This document shows, in pieces, positions 16,499-25,391 of a stretch of 36,140 nt of DNA. Position 1 is the first letter of the stretch; each line of letters starts with the position of its first letter. The translations under genes and the position numbers were made by a program. This stretch comes from Limnoraphis robusta CS-951 (GTDB lineage Bacteria > Cyanobacteriota > Cyanobacteriia > Cyanobacteriales > Microcoleaceae), in contig NZ_LATL02000279.1 in assembly GCF_000972705.2 (NCBI RefSeq), forward strand, positions 1-36,140, in the 5' to 3' direction. The notes below the pieces were generated by a model. That model did not search any database. It was not told the origin of the DNA and was given only the letters and a program-made list of their open reading frames with translations.

Positions 16499-18940
16499 AT
16501 GAATTCAACGGTTTCTACATTTCATTTAAAAGTTCAACAAGTCGAACAAGTTTGTCTGTTTGAGTTATCTTGGGGTCAAAGACAACATCTCAGCGTCAAT
16601 ATCCCCTATCCACAAATTCTCACCCGATTGTACCAAGACTGGCAACAAACCTACTTAAACTTCTACAAAAAACAAGCATTACGAGGACGAGTCGAAGGAA
16701 AAGGTCAACTCAGTGTGTTAGTGGATTGGCACGCTAAACTGGTAGAAGCCGAAGCCAAACTCTTGTCAGAATTTCATCGCTGGTTACGACACGAAGAACT
16801 GTATGAGATCAGAGCGACTATTGCTAAAGCGGCTTTAGATTACTCACGCTTAGAAGTCTTCCTGTGTGTCTCTCCTTTAAATTTATCCCGCCTCCCTTGG
16901 GAAGCCTGGGAAATTGGCACAGAATTCGCAGCACCGGGAAAAATTCGCATTGCTCGTACCACTGCCAATATTCGATCTAAAAGCATTCAGCCCTCGCCTG
17001 GCAAACGTAAAGCCAGAGTTTTGGCAATTTTGGGAGATGATACCGGATTAGATTTTCGAGCCGATAAACAAGCCGTAGAATCCTTATCTTACATCGCTGA
17101 TATTGAATTTGTCGGTTGGCAACCCGGACAAAGTTCAACGGAACTGAAGACTAAAATTGCTGAAGCGATCACCGATCATCGAGGTTGGGATGTATTATTT
17201 TTTGCAGGTCATAGCAACGAAACCACTTTAACAGGCGGAGAACTGGCGATCGCACCCAATATTTCTCTATCTCTGAGTGAGATCGAAAAACCATTAACTC
17301 TCGCCATGCAACGAGGACTCAAATTTGCCCTATTCAACTCCTGCATGGGTTTAAGTTTAGCCAATCGGTTAATTGATCTGGGGTTAAGTCAAGTGGCTAT
17401 TATGCGCGAACCTGTTCATAATGATGTTGCTCAGGAATTTTTGCTGCAATTTCTCCGCAGTTTAGCCGAATATAATGATGCTCACGATGCGATGCTGGCG
17501 GCTTGTCAGTTTCTCAAGTTAGAAAAACAGTTAACCTATCCCAGCGCTTATTTAATTCCCTCTCTGTTTCGCCATCCCGACGCGCCTGTTTTTCGCCTAG
17601 AACCCTATGGCTGGAAACAAAAACTCAAACGCTGGTTGCCCACCAAAGCCGAAGCATTGGCTGTTGGGGTATTGTGTGGGTTAAGCTGGCAACTGCCTGT
17701 CCAAGGATTTTTACTCGATGGGCGGTTGTGGGTACAGTCGGTTTATCGTGACATTACCCTTCAGACTCCTCAGAATGCGCCGAAAGTGTTGATTGTTTCC
17801 ATTGACGAAGAATCTATCAAACGCGCTAAAATCTCGGTTCCTCGGCCAATGGATCGCCGCTATTTAGCTCAAATCATCGACAAACTAGCAGCATTAGAAA
17901 CGCCCGTTGTGGGGATTGACTATCTGTTGGATCGTTATCAACCGGATAATGACCCGATATTAGCGAATTCTGTTCGTCAAGCGGTTGAGCAACAAGGCAC
18001 TTGGTTTATCTTTGCGACAAAAAGACGATCTACAGGCGGTTGGTTTGACGTTTTACCCGAAATTGCCAGCCCCAACTGGGTTTTAAACGGGGATCTACGG
18101 GTGTTAGGCAATCCTCCCCAATATATGAGTCTTGTTCCTTTACCGGATCGTTCCGAACAGCGTTTATTGCCCTTATCTTATTTACTTGCTTTAGGATATT
18201 GGACTCACAGCGAACAAACTGAACAAACCCTCAAACCCCAACTCGACGCTTCTACACAATTGATCTCTCAATTGAGGGCTTACTTACTCGAAACGACGGG
18301 GAAAGACTATGTGAACCTCTTTTCTCGCAAAGCGGTATTACACCCCTTAACAAATTGGGCTTATTTATTGCGTCAATGGTGGTTACACCCGATTATTGAT
18401 TTTTCGATTCCCCCAAAACAGGTTTATCAAACCCTTCCGGCTTGGAAACTCCTAGAGGAACCCACAGAAATTGATGATCTAATTCCTGTAGAACCTTATG
18501 TTGTTCTCATTGCGCCAGGAGGCTACGGTGAGGCGGGTGTGGATACTGAAGGTGAGGATAACTATCCTGTACCGACGGCTTTAGCTTATTGGCGATCGCA
18601 ACAAAATCCTCCCGATTTACGGTCTATTTTTCCAGGCGGTGAAGCACACGCCTATATGGTACATCATTGGCTCAATCGGCGCTTGGTTACACCTATACCG
18701 GATTTGTGGATGATTGGCATCGCTGTTTTGTTGGGGAAAGGGACTATTCTGGCTTTTGGGCAAATTTCCCCCAAGCAGTGGAAACGAATCATTTTGCTGA
18801 TAGGCGCTACCGGAATTTACGGCGGAGTGAGTTTACAGCTTTATATTACTGGGGGGATACTATTACCCTGGCTTCTCCCTACTGTAACGTTTTGGACTTA
18901 TCTAATTGTTGCTTTTGTGGAGCGGAAATCTTATGGTTAA
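16499..18940 (+). CDS. CHAT-CHASE2 membrane protein (protease-output receptor candidate)
   Basis: 813 residues from the ATG at 16499; upstream in-frame codons are repeat sequence. Order: N-terminal effector-associated region (about 1-170), CHAT domain (about 175-370) with His238 in FFAGHSNE and Cys282 in FNSCMG, one membrane segment (ALAVGVLCGLSWQLPVQGFL), extracytoplasmic CHASE2 domain with VLIVSIDEESIKRA and VVGIDYLLDR (about 415-700), then C-terminal membrane segments ending in FWTYLIVAFVERKSYG. The CHAT dyad is intact, so this looks like a sensor joined to a caspase-like protease. In the neighbouring CHASE2-cyclase the output domain is C-terminal; here it is N-terminal. Its stop overlaps the start of the next gene by 8 bp, which suggests coupled translation. 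Substrate and signal are unknown. Confidence 0.87.
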   Translation: MNSTVSTFHLKVQQVEQVCLFELSWGQRQHLSVNIPYPQILTRLYQDWQQTYLNFYKKQALRGRVEGKGQLSVLVDWHAKLVEAEAKLLSEFHRWLRHEELYEIRATIAKAALDYSRLEVFLCVSPLNLSRLPWEAWEIGTEFAAPGKIRIARTTANIRSKSIQPSPGKRKARVLAILGDDTGLDFRADKQAVESLSYIADIEFVGWQPGQSSTELKTKIAEAITDHRGWDVLFFAGHSNETTLTGGELAIAPNISLSLSEIEKPLTLAMQRGLKFALFNSCMGLSLANRLIDLGLSQVAIMREPVHNDVAQEFLLQFLRSLAEYNDAHDAMLAACQFLKLEKQLTYPSAYLIPSLFRHPDAPVFRLEPYGWKQKLKRWLPTKAEALAVGVLCGLSWQLPVQGFLLDGRLWVQSVYRDITLQTPQNAPKVLIVSIDEESIKRAKISVPRPMDRRYLAQIIDKLAALETPVVGIDYLLDRYQPDNDPILANSVRQAVEQQGTWFIFATKRRSTGGWFDVLPEIASPNWVLNGDLRVLGNPPQYMSLVPLPDRSEQRLLPLSYLLALGYWTHSEQTEQTLKPQLDASTQLISQLRAYLLETTGKDYVNLFSRKAVLHPLTNWAYLLRQWWLHPIIDFSIPPKQVYQTLPAWKLLEEPTEIDDLIPVEPYVVLIAPGGYGEAGVDTEGEDNYPVPTALAYWRSQQNPPDLRSIFPGGEAHAYMVHHWLNRRLVTPIPDLWMIGIAVLLGKGTILAFGQISPKQWKRIILLIGATGIYGGVSLQLYITGGILLPWLLPTVTFWTYLIVAFVERKSYG

Positions 18941-19697
18941 GTTCTATGGGGTACTCTCAGCAGTTACGTTGTCTGTGATGATCACAGGTGAAGGATTTTT
19001 CAATCAAACTCTCCCAAACCGGATAAAATTTCAAGCGAAAGCGGAAAACTCATTCTTGTCTCAAAATGAAACGGCTTCACCTGAAAAACCTCGAAATAAT
19101 CCTCCTCCTTTTGAAGATAATGGGGGAGCGCGTTGGAGAGAAGCTTTTTTTAATAATGAACCGCCTGAGTCCCAAGATGGCGGATCGCGAGGGCCTGCGC
19201 TTTGTCCCCTGACTCCTGTAGACGAAGGGACGGGTACTGAGGTTTTGAGCGATCGCCCTACGTTAATTTGGCAGGGACAATTAGCACGAGTTGAACTGTA
19301 TGCTGACAATGGAGAGCAACCGATCTGGAGTCAAGATCTCTCTCAAGGCGATCAAAAAGTTCAGTATAGTGGAGAAGCTCTAAAACCCGGTCAAACCTAC
19401 TATTTGATGATGTTTGAAACGGTTTCGGATACATTCCCTTTACCGTCAGTCCAGGTGACATTTACTGTCATAGATGGGGAAAAACGTCAACAAGTTAGTC
19501 AGGATTTAGAACAACTCAACCGTGAACTTAAACAACAAAATGTTTCTGAAGAAGTCATGGCTCTAGCTCGGTTTAATTATTTAGCGAAAAATAAGTTATG
19601 GTCTGATGCTTTGACTGAAGCTTTCTCGGTTCAAAATCCTTCTTCGGACTTGCAGGAACTTCTGCAAAAAACGATTCCTCAAAGGTTTTGTAACTAA
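18933..19697 (+). CDS. DUF928-like secreted protein
   Basis: 254 residues from the ATG at 18933, which overlaps the upstream stop (ATGGTTAA). Signal peptide 1-20 or so (VKFYGVLSAVTLSVMITGEG), a disordered Pro/Asn-rich linker, CPLTP, RPTLIWQG, a beta-sandwich-like middle (YSGEALKPGQTYYLMMF), and a helical end (YLAKNKLWSDALTEAF). The Cys-Pro entry motif, the GQTYYL strand and the nKLWsDAL block resemble the DUF928 gene at 11904, but identity is low, so the family call is tentative. It lies directly downstream of a CHASE2 gene and mirrors the DUF928/CHASE2 pair at 11904-14746. Confidence 0.7.
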   Translation: MVKFYGVLSAVTLSVMITGEGFFNQTLPNRIKFQAKAENSFLSQNETASPEKPRNNPPPFEDNGGARWREAFFNNEPPESQDGGSRGPALCPLTPVDEGTGTEVLSDRPTLIWQGQLARVELYADNGEQPIWSQDLSQGDQKVQYSGEALKPGQTYYLMMFETVSDTFPLPSVQVTFTVIDGEKRQQVSQDLEQLNRELKQQNVSEEVMALARFNYLAKNKLWSDALTEAFSVQNPSSDLQELLQKTIPQRFCN

Positions 19698-19869
19698 TTC
19701 ATCAGGTGGTATAATGCCTGGGGGTAAATCAGGAGATATTTTGATTAATTTCAAGCCTTGAAAGTGATCATCGAACTTTTGCCTTTTGCATGATTGCCTT
19801 TTGCATGATTGCATGATTGCCTTTTGCCTGCGCGTAGCCCCATAGTTTGAACTCACTCACATTGATAAT
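19698..19869. repeat. Spacer with TTGCCTTTTGCATGAT-type repeats
   Basis: Repeated TGCCTTTTGCATGAT units (about 19780-19827), related to the TTGCCTT family at 16350, followed by a GCGCGTAGCCCC remnant. No gene was seen. Confidence 0.7.
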
Positions 19870-20568
19870 ATGGCAGAAATTTTAGGAACTTCGGGAAATG
19901 ATGTTCTCGTCGGAACTGCTGAGAATGATTTTATTTTTGGCTTAGAAGGAGATGATCAGATTAATGCGGCTCTCGGAGATGATACTGTTGTTGGAAATCA
20001 AGGCAGAGATAATATTTCGGGGAATGAAGGAAATGATACCTTGTTTGGCGGTCAAAATAACGATTTTATTAATGATCAACAAGGCAATAATCAAATTTTT
20101 GGGAATTTAGGGAATGATCTTTTAGCCGCAGGAGCAGGAAATGATAGTCTTTTTGGGGGTCAAGACAATGATAACCTGTTTGGGGGGGCGGGAAATGATT
20201 TAATCTCCGGCGATAAAGGGGATGATTTATTAATTGGAGTAGAGATTACATCACCCATTCCCGGACAAGGAGAAGTTGATACTTTCAGTGGCGGAATTGG
20301 GGCTGATGTTTTTGTTGTCGGGGATGATATTTTATCTTATTATATTGGTGGGGGAAATGCAGATTATGCCTTGATTACTGACTTTTCACCCGCAGAAGAT
20401 CGAATTAATGTTAACAGTAATAGTCAGATTCGATTTCTTGATTTTACCTTTGGAGATTTAGGGGCAGGAGTTGGGATTATTGCCAATGAAGATTTGATTG
20501 CTTTTCTACCGGGTGTGAATGCCGGACAGCTTCAAATAGACGGGAATATTAACCCTGTATCGTCTTAA
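19870..20568 (+). CDS. Small RTX (hemolysin-type calcium-binding repeat) protein
   Basis: 232 residues. From residue 5 to about 125 it is made of RTX nonapeptides of the GGxGxDxLx type (GNDVLVG, GLEGDDQIN, GNEGNDTLFGGQNND, GGAGNDLISGDKGDDLL). A non-repeat C-terminal half with DVFVVGDD and YALITDFSPAEDRINV follows, the usual end of cyanobacterial RTX proteins. There is no N-terminal signal peptide, in keeping with type I secretion through a C-terminal signal. The repeats bind calcium and fold outside the cell. No catalytic domain is present, so it is likely a surface or matrix protein. It is the last gene of the co-oriented run and ends at a strong terminator. Confidence 0.88.
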   Translation: MAEILGTSGNDVLVGTAENDFIFGLEGDDQINAALGDDTVVGNQGRDNISGNEGNDTLFGGQNNDFINDQQGNNQIFGNLGNDLLAAGAGNDSLFGGQDNDNLFGGAGNDLISGDKGDDLLIGVEITSPIPGQGEVDTFSGGIGADVFVVGDDILSYYIGGGNADYALITDFSPAEDRINVNSNSQIRFLDFTFGDLGAGVGIIANEDLIAFLPGVNAGQLQIDGNINPVSS

Positions 20569-20581
20569 TTGTTTTCTTAGA

Positions 20582-20636
20582 AAGTTTGGTTGTTGCGCTG
20601 CCCTAATTTACTGCCCTGAAGCGCAACAACAAACTT
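20582..20636. terminator. Strong bidirectional terminator between RTX gene and gmk
   Basis: AAGTTTGGTTGTTGCGCT (20582-20599) pairs with AGCGCAACAACAAACTT (20620-20636): 17 bp with one bulged G. ATTGTTTTC lies on both sides, giving U-rich tails in both directions. It separates two convergent genes. Confidence 0.85.
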
Positions 20637-20670
20637 ATTGTTTTCTATGTTTTGAGGTTTTATCCTTTAC

Positions 20671-21231
20671 TTAAACTACTGCAAACAAAACATTTTCCAG
20701 TTGTTTGAGCGCCTCATCTAAGTCATCATTGACGAGTTCAAAATCAAATTCCTGGGCTGCGTTAATTTCTTCTGCGGCTCGTTTTAAACGACGGGCGATC
20801 GCTTCATCGGAATCTTGACCCCGACTTCGTAGCCGACGTTCTAATTCTAACATCGAAGGCGGCTGAATAAAGATTTGTTGGGCTTGGGGAAATCGTTCTC
20901 GAATTTGTCTAGCCCCAATTAACTCAATTTCCAGTAACACGGACTCTCCGGCTTCAATTCGTTTTTGAACCGGATACAGAGGAGTGCCATAATAATTTCC
21001 CGCAAATTCTGCCCATTCTAGCAACTCTCCATTCTGCACCATCTGTTCAAACCGATTTCGATCAACAAAATAGTAATGTTTTCCCTCGACTTCACCAGGA
21101 CGGGGGGAACGAGTAGTTACAGAAACCGACAGATGAAGTTCACGATGGCGTTGCAAAAGTTCGCGGACTAGAGTCCCTTTGCCCACGCCACTCGGCCCAG
21201 TAATTACAATTAACCTACCTTTAGATACCAT
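20671..21231 (-). CDS. gmk: Guanylate kinase
   Basis: 186 residues from the ATG at 21231, which has GCGAGAA about 5 bp upstream and gives the normal start (MVSKGRLIVITGPSGVGKGT). An extension to a TTG at 21255 is less likely. It has a P-loop GPSGVGKGT, the GMP-binding TTRSPRPGE, and YYFVDRNRFEQM, and the length is normal. It phosphorylates GMP to GDP with ATP. It lies downstream of the remA-like gene (gap 131 bp), an order common in many bacteria. Confidence 0.95.
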   Translation of the reverse strand: MVSKGRLIVITGPSGVGKGTLVRELLQRHRELHLSVSVTTRSPRPGEVEGKHYYFVDRNRFEQMVQNGELLEWAEFAGNYYGTPLYPVQKRIEAGESVLLEIELIGARQIRERFPQAQQIFIQPPSMLELERRLRSRGQDSDEAIARRLKRAAEEINAAQEFDFELVNDDLDEALKQLENVLFAVV

Positions 21232-21362
21232 GTCATTCTCGCTATTATTCAGCAAATCTCAGGGGTTCGAGGGATGAACCTTGAAAATATTTTGTTATTA
21301 TTACACTGTCCAACTGAAAAATAACCATCAATTTATATCTGAGTGCAGTCACTTAGTCGATT

Positions 21363-21623
21363 TCACACCGTCGAATCTTCTTTATTGACGACAAATCGAT
21401 GAGCAACTGTTTCCGGTTGGATAGCAGAAAGGATAACATGACTAGAATCTGTAATAATTACAGCCCGAGTTCGACGGCCATAGGTGGCATCAATTAATTG
21501 TCCTCGATCCCGTGCATCTGTGATGATACGCTTGATCGGAGCAGATTCAGGACTAACAATGGCAATCACTCGGTTGGCAGAGACAATATTACCAAAACCG
21601 ATATTAATAAGCTGAATATCCAT
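21363..21623 (-). CDS. remA: RemA-family DNA-binding regulator (DUF370)
   Basis: 86 residues, matching RemA/DUF370: [14 protein letters not shown], then SPESAPIKR and a [14 protein letters not shown] motif. In Bacillus RemA is a DNA-binding activator of matrix genes; the cyanobacterial role is not settled. The gene order remA-gmk is preserved as in many Firmicutes and cyanobacteria. Confidence 0.88.
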   Translation of the reverse strand: MDIQLINIGFGNIVSANRVIAIVSPESAPIKRIITDARDRGQLIDATYGRRTRAVIITDSSHVILSAIQPETVAHRFVVNKEDSTV

Positions 21624-21805
21624 GTAAAGCCTGGGAATAGGGATAGCAGAGGTTTTAAACTCTTAATTTAATGATAAAGAGATTTTTTTAGACTTACAAG
21701 GCAAAATCTGACTCAAAATACCGATTTTAGGTGTAACTCCGGGGTTGAATATTTTTTTAGACTTTGATACCCGATCTGATCGGAAAATGTTTTTTAGGGT
21801 TTGAA

Positions 21806-23140
21806 TTATTTTTTCTCGGCATGAATATAGTCAATAAAGTAAAATTGGGGTTCTAACCCATATTTCAGCCCCGTGTAAATTCCTAAACTGGCTAAGGCAG
21901 TGATAACTAATGGTAAACCTACTGTTAAACGCCAATGATCGGGTAAAATAGCTGCACTCGAAAGGGCGATCGCAAAATAAACAATTAATCCAATTTGCCA
22001 GCGTTTAACCGCTTTTAATGCGCCTCGGCAACTGCTACAATGTTGAGTATGTTGGTGATAGCGATCTAAAATTTCTCGTCGGGTTTTAGGAAGTGATAAA
22101 GTTTCCGCCTGAGAAATCCCGACTTCTTCCCAGGGTAATTTTCCTTGACTATATTGATCGAACCATTTGCGAAATTCTATCACTAAATGGTCAGCTTCTG
22201 TAGGGAGTTTATAAGCGGTTTTCCAACTTTCGGTTTGCTGTTTTTGTTGCAGAAAACGTTCCTGTTGATGTAAAAATATCATATCTCCATCTAAAACTAA
22301 ATTCCGAATTTTTAGATGAGTCCACCAACGAGGAATAATTCGATGTAGGGTTTTATCAAAGTTGCGGGGAAATTGGGCAACAATTCTTGATTTTCCGGGA
22401 GAAACGGGAAGACAATAAGTCACTAAACCGACTTGTTTTCCATCGGTTCCAAATTCGATAGCATATTCCAAACGACAAGGCGCTTCAAACGTAATGGTTG
22501 TATTAAAACGTCCTTGGGTTTTGGCTTCTATTAAACTTGCTGTAGATTGAATAATTTTAATCGGAATGGGTATCGCTTGATTACGATTTCCTTGTACTCC
22601 ATGATGGGCAAAAGGAACATGACTGGGATCAGCTACATTTTCAACTAAGGTTTGCCAATCATATTCTAAATCCCGCACGTAAGATGACCAAACAAAGCCT
22701 TGACTCGCATCAATTTGAGGGGATAAAGGTAATGGAGTATTTGCAGCTTGTTCACTTGAATTTGGATCAGCCCAAACCCAAAGCAGATCATTGGCTTCTT
22801 GGGTGGGAAATTTTCTAACACAAAAATTTTGTTTGTTTTTACTAATAATTTCTGGCTTTTCCGCTTGAGGAATAGTTGTACAAATTCCTTGTTCATCAAA
22901 CTGCCAACCGTGATAACTACACATTAAATTGCCTGTTTTTTCATCAATTCTACCCTCACTCAAAGGGGCTAAACGATGGGGACATTGATCTAAAAATACT
23001 TGATAAGTTTGACTCGATTTTGGCTTCCAAATGACTAAATTTAGTCCCAACAGTGTAACAGGAGTCGGTCTTTCCGGATCAAGATCTTCAACAGGTGAGA
23101 GAGGATACCAGTTTTGAAAAAAATTAAATTTAGAAGACAT
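21806..23140 (-). CDS. Rieske oxygenase of the pheophorbide a oxygenase (PaO/Tic55/Ptc52) family
   Basis: 444 residues from the ATG at 23140, giving MSSKFNFFQNWYPLSPVEDL as in the family; an ATG at 23176 adds 12 residues with no family match. The Rieske 2Fe-2S ligands are Cys53-x-His55 and Cys74-x2-His77. The mononuclear iron site lies in DPSHVPFAHHG. A CSSC motif near the end (HTQHCSSCRG), seen in PaO, Tic55 and Ptc52, may be thioredoxin-controlled. Two C-terminal membrane segments (IGLIVYFAIALSSAAIL and a second) anchor it. Plant relatives act on chlorophyll breakdown or protochlorophyllide; the cyanobacterial substrate is not known from sequence. Confidence 0.88.
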   Translation of the reverse strand: MSSKFNFFQNWYPLSPVEDLDPERPTPVTLLGLNLVIWKPKSSQTYQVFLDQCPHRLAPLSEGRIDEKTGNLMCSYHGWQFDEQGICTTIPQAEKPEIISKNKQNFCVRKFPTQEANDLLWVWADPNSSEQAANTPLPLSPQIDASQGFVWSSYVRDLEYDWQTLVENVADPSHVPFAHHGVQGNRNQAIPIPIKIIQSTASLIEAKTQGRFNTTITFEAPCRLEYAIEFGTDGKQVGLVTYCLPVSPGKSRIVAQFPRNFDKTLHRIIPRWWTHLKIRNLVLDGDMIFLHQQERFLQQKQQTESWKTAYKLPTEADHLVIEFRKWFDQYSQGKLPWEEVGISQAETLSLPKTRREILDRYHQHTQHCSSCRGALKAVKRWQIGLIVYFAIALSSAAILPDHWRLTVGLPLVITALASLGIYTGLKYGLEPQFYFIDYIHAEKK

Positions 23141-23184
23141 CTTTTTTGATCGTGAGCAGTATTGTGGGGGAGTCATAACTGTCA

Positions 23185-23239
23185 GGGCGGGTTGATATCA
23201 GTTGCCAGTCAGCGATATATATCAATGCAGAACCCGCCC
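23185..23239. repeat. Dispersed-type inverted repeat GGGCGGGTT ... AACCCGCCC
   Basis: A perfect 9-bp outer stem with an inner TGATAT / ATATCA pairing, followed by CCTAC. It lies between the DUF1269 gene and the Rieske gene and looks like a small palindromic repeat. It lacks a clear U-tract, so a terminator role is uncertain. Confidence 0.65.
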
Positions 23240-23285
23240 CTACAACAAGCCCTGAACACCAATCAATCAGTTAATTAATCAGAAA

Positions 23286-23774
23286 TTAGGCAATGCTAAA
23301 ATGTTCTTTGAGCTTGTCTTCTTGTTCTTGAGATAGATTAGATTGAATCAATTCAGTTTGCTCTCCTGTCATCGCATCCAGAACCTTATCAACCGTTGCT
23401 TTTTCGCTCATTAAAAACAGCGCAGAAGTTCCTTCTGTAACTTTTGAGCGCACATCTTTAATAAAATCATCGTTGATGCCATAATCACTAAAATGACCAC
23501 TCAAAGCACCCGCTAAAGCACCCATTGCCAGACCCAAAATTGGCACAAAAAAGATTAATCCAAATAGCATTCCCCAAAACGCGCCATCTAATGCACTCAA
23601 ACTGGTTATATCAACAGCTTGTTTGGTTTTGGGTTTCTTTTTTCCTTCGGGCCAAGTGACAACTGCCGCATCTACAATGGTGATCAGATGTTGCTTTTGC
23701 AACTCTTTTAACTTCGCTAAAGCATTCTCGGCGCCATCAGGGCTGTTAAATTTCCAAACCGTTAAATTAGCCAT
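23286..23774 (-). CDS. DUF1269 membrane protein
   Basis: 162 residues, with GGGGAAA 6 bp before the ATG. It has the DUF1269 layout: a soluble alpha/beta N-terminus (NLTVWKFNSPDGAENALAKL), a Gly-rich membrane hairpin (GAFWGMLFGLIFFVPILGLA and AGALSGHF), and a C-terminal domain with TSALFLMSEKATVDKV. Function is unknown. It stands alone between the Rieske gene and asnS. Confidence 0.85.
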   Translation of the reverse strand: MANLTVWKFNSPDGAENALAKLKELQKQHLITIVDAAVVTWPEGKKKPKTKQAVDITSLSALDGAFWGMLFGLIFFVPILGLAMGALAGALSGHFSDYGINDDFIKDVRSKVTEGTSALFLMSEKATVDKVLDAMTGEQTELIQSNLSQEQEDKLKEHFSIA

Positions 23775-23922
23775 AATTAGTTTCCCCAGAATTTAATCAT
23801 TAATGTTAAGCTCTAACGACCGCATTATACCACGCTCAGGGGACGTGAGAAAACTTTTCTGACTGACTCCTGAAACAGAAAGAATAACAACCACAATAGA
23901 CCCAGAGAAAAGTCAAGAGTAA

Positions 23923-23949
23923 ATCTTTGTGTCTTTGTGTCTTTGTGGT
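23923..23949. repeat. Tandem octamer TCTTTGTG x3
   Basis: Three TCTTTGTG-type units just downstream of the asnS stop; a short simple repeat. Confidence 0.8.
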
Positions 23950-23972
23950 AAGTTTCCTGCCCCCAAAACGAC

Positions 23973-25364
23973 TTAAAAATCGATACTCATCGGGGTTCGA
24001 GGGAACGGAATCACATCGCGAATATTAGCCATTCCCGTCATAAATTGTACCACTCGTTCAAAGCCTAAACCAAATCCCGCATGAGGAACAGTACCATATT
24101 TTCGTAAATCTAAATACCACCAAAGTTCTTCAGAGTTTACGTCCATTTCCGCCATGCGATTTTCCAGAACATCTAAGCGTTCTTCCCGTTGAGAACCGCC
24201 AATAATTTCGCCGATTTTCGGGGCTAATACATCCATCGCCCTAACGGTTTTTCCGTCTTCATTTAACCGCATATAAAAAGCTTTGATGTCTTTCGGATAA
24301 TCCGTAACAATTACAGGCTTTTTAAACAAGTCTTCGGCGAGATAGCGTTCATGTTCGGATTGTAAATCTAAACCCCAACTCACGGGAAATTCAAAGGTCT
24401 TATCTGCCTTTTCTAAAAGTTTAATCGCTTCAGTATAGGTCAAGCGCTCAAACTGATTATTGATGATATTGTCAGCAGTTTCTAATACGCTTTTATCAAT
24501 GCGTTCGTTAAAAAATTCCATATCTTCGGGGCATTTTTCTAGAACAAACTTAAAGATGTATTTTAAGAAAGATTCAGCTAAATCCATATCCCCTTCTAAA
24601 TCACAAAATGCCATTTCCGGTTCAATCATCCAAAATTCAGCTAAATGGCGAGAAGTGTTAGAATTTTCAGCCCGAAAAGTCGGCCCAAACGTGTAAACAT
24701 TTCCAAACGCCATCGCCATAATTTCGGCTTGTAACTGACCACTAACGGTTAAAAAAGAAGGCTTTCCAAAGAAGTCTTTGCTAAAATCAACTTCTTTGGA
24801 TTCAGTTAAGGGTAAATTCTTTAAATCTAAATTGGTTACGCCAAACATTTCCCCTGCACCTTCACAGTCACTTGCGGTAATAATCGGAGTATGAATCCAT
24901 AAAAAACCCCGTTCTTGAAAAAATTGATGAACCGCCGCCGAACAAGCATTTCTCACCCGAAAAATAGCACCATAAGTATTCGTTCGTGGGCGTAAATGAG
25001 CAATCGTTCGTAAAAATTCAAAAGAGTGACGCTTTTTCTGTAAAACGTAGGTTTGAGGGTCAGCATCGCCATAAATCATAACAGAATTGGCTTTCAATTC
25101 AAGGCGTTGTCCTTTGGCGGGAGATTCAACCAACGTTCCCACAATCTCAATAGACGCACCTGTGTTAAGCTGTTTGAGAATATCTTGATAGTTTTCTAAA
25201 TCGGCATTGAGTACCACTTGCAAATTTGCCATCGCAGAACCATCATTGACTTCAGCAAAAGCAAATTCTTTAAACTCCCGTTTGGTTCGAACCCACCCTT
25301 GAACCGTTACAACTTCATCAGGTTCACCACTTCTGAGTATTTCTGCAATACGTCGCGTCGTCAT
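23973..25364 (-). CDS. asnS: Asparaginyl-tRNA synthetase
   Basis: 463 residues from the ATG at 25364 ([10 protein letters not shown], the usual cyanobacterial start; ATG 25391 adds nine residues). N-terminal OB-fold anticodon-binding domain ([20 protein letters not shown]), then the class IIb core with motif 2 ([24 protein letters not shown]) and motif 3 ([12 protein letters not shown]). The [11 protein letters not shown] end and [13 protein letters not shown] are typical of AsnRS/AspRS, and length and similarity fit AsnRS. It charges tRNA-Asn with asparagine. Confidence 0.96.
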   Translation of the reverse strand: MTTRRIAEILRSGEPDEVVTVQGWVRTKREFKEFAFAEVNDGSAMANLQVVLNADLENYQDILKQLNTGASIEIVGTLVESPAKGQRLELKANSVMIYGDADPQTYVLQKKRHSFEFLRTIAHLRPRTNTYGAIFRVRNACSAAVHQFFQERGFLWIHTPIITASDCEGAGEMFGVTNLDLKNLPLTESKEVDFSKDFFGKPSFLTVSGQLQAEIMAMAFGNVYTFGPTFRAENSNTSRHLAEFWMIEPEMAFCDLEGDMDLAESFLKYIFKFVLEKCPEDMEFFNERIDKSVLETADNIINNQFERLTYTEAIKLLEKADKTFEFPVSWGLDLQSEHERYLAEDLFKKPVIVTDYPKDIKAFYMRLNEDGKTVRAMDVLAPKIGEIIGGSQREERLDVLENRMAEMDVNSEELWWYLDLRKYGTVPHAGFGLGFERVVQFMTGMANIRDVIPFPRTPMSIDF

Positions 25365-25391
25365 ACAAGTTCTATCCTTAAACTTACCCAT

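Noticed and set aside
19596..19856. Minus-strand coding region of 86 residues
   Set aside because: It overlaps the DUF928-like gene and the TGCCTTTTGCATGAT repeats; its repeated KRQSCKRQ is a repeat artefact.
8981..20568. Calling the CHAT island an antiphage defence system
   Set aside because: No nucleic-acid sensor, gasdermin, STAND ATPase or other defence gene is present; CHASE2 and DUF928 point to sensing at the cell envelope. It stays a signalling hypothesis.
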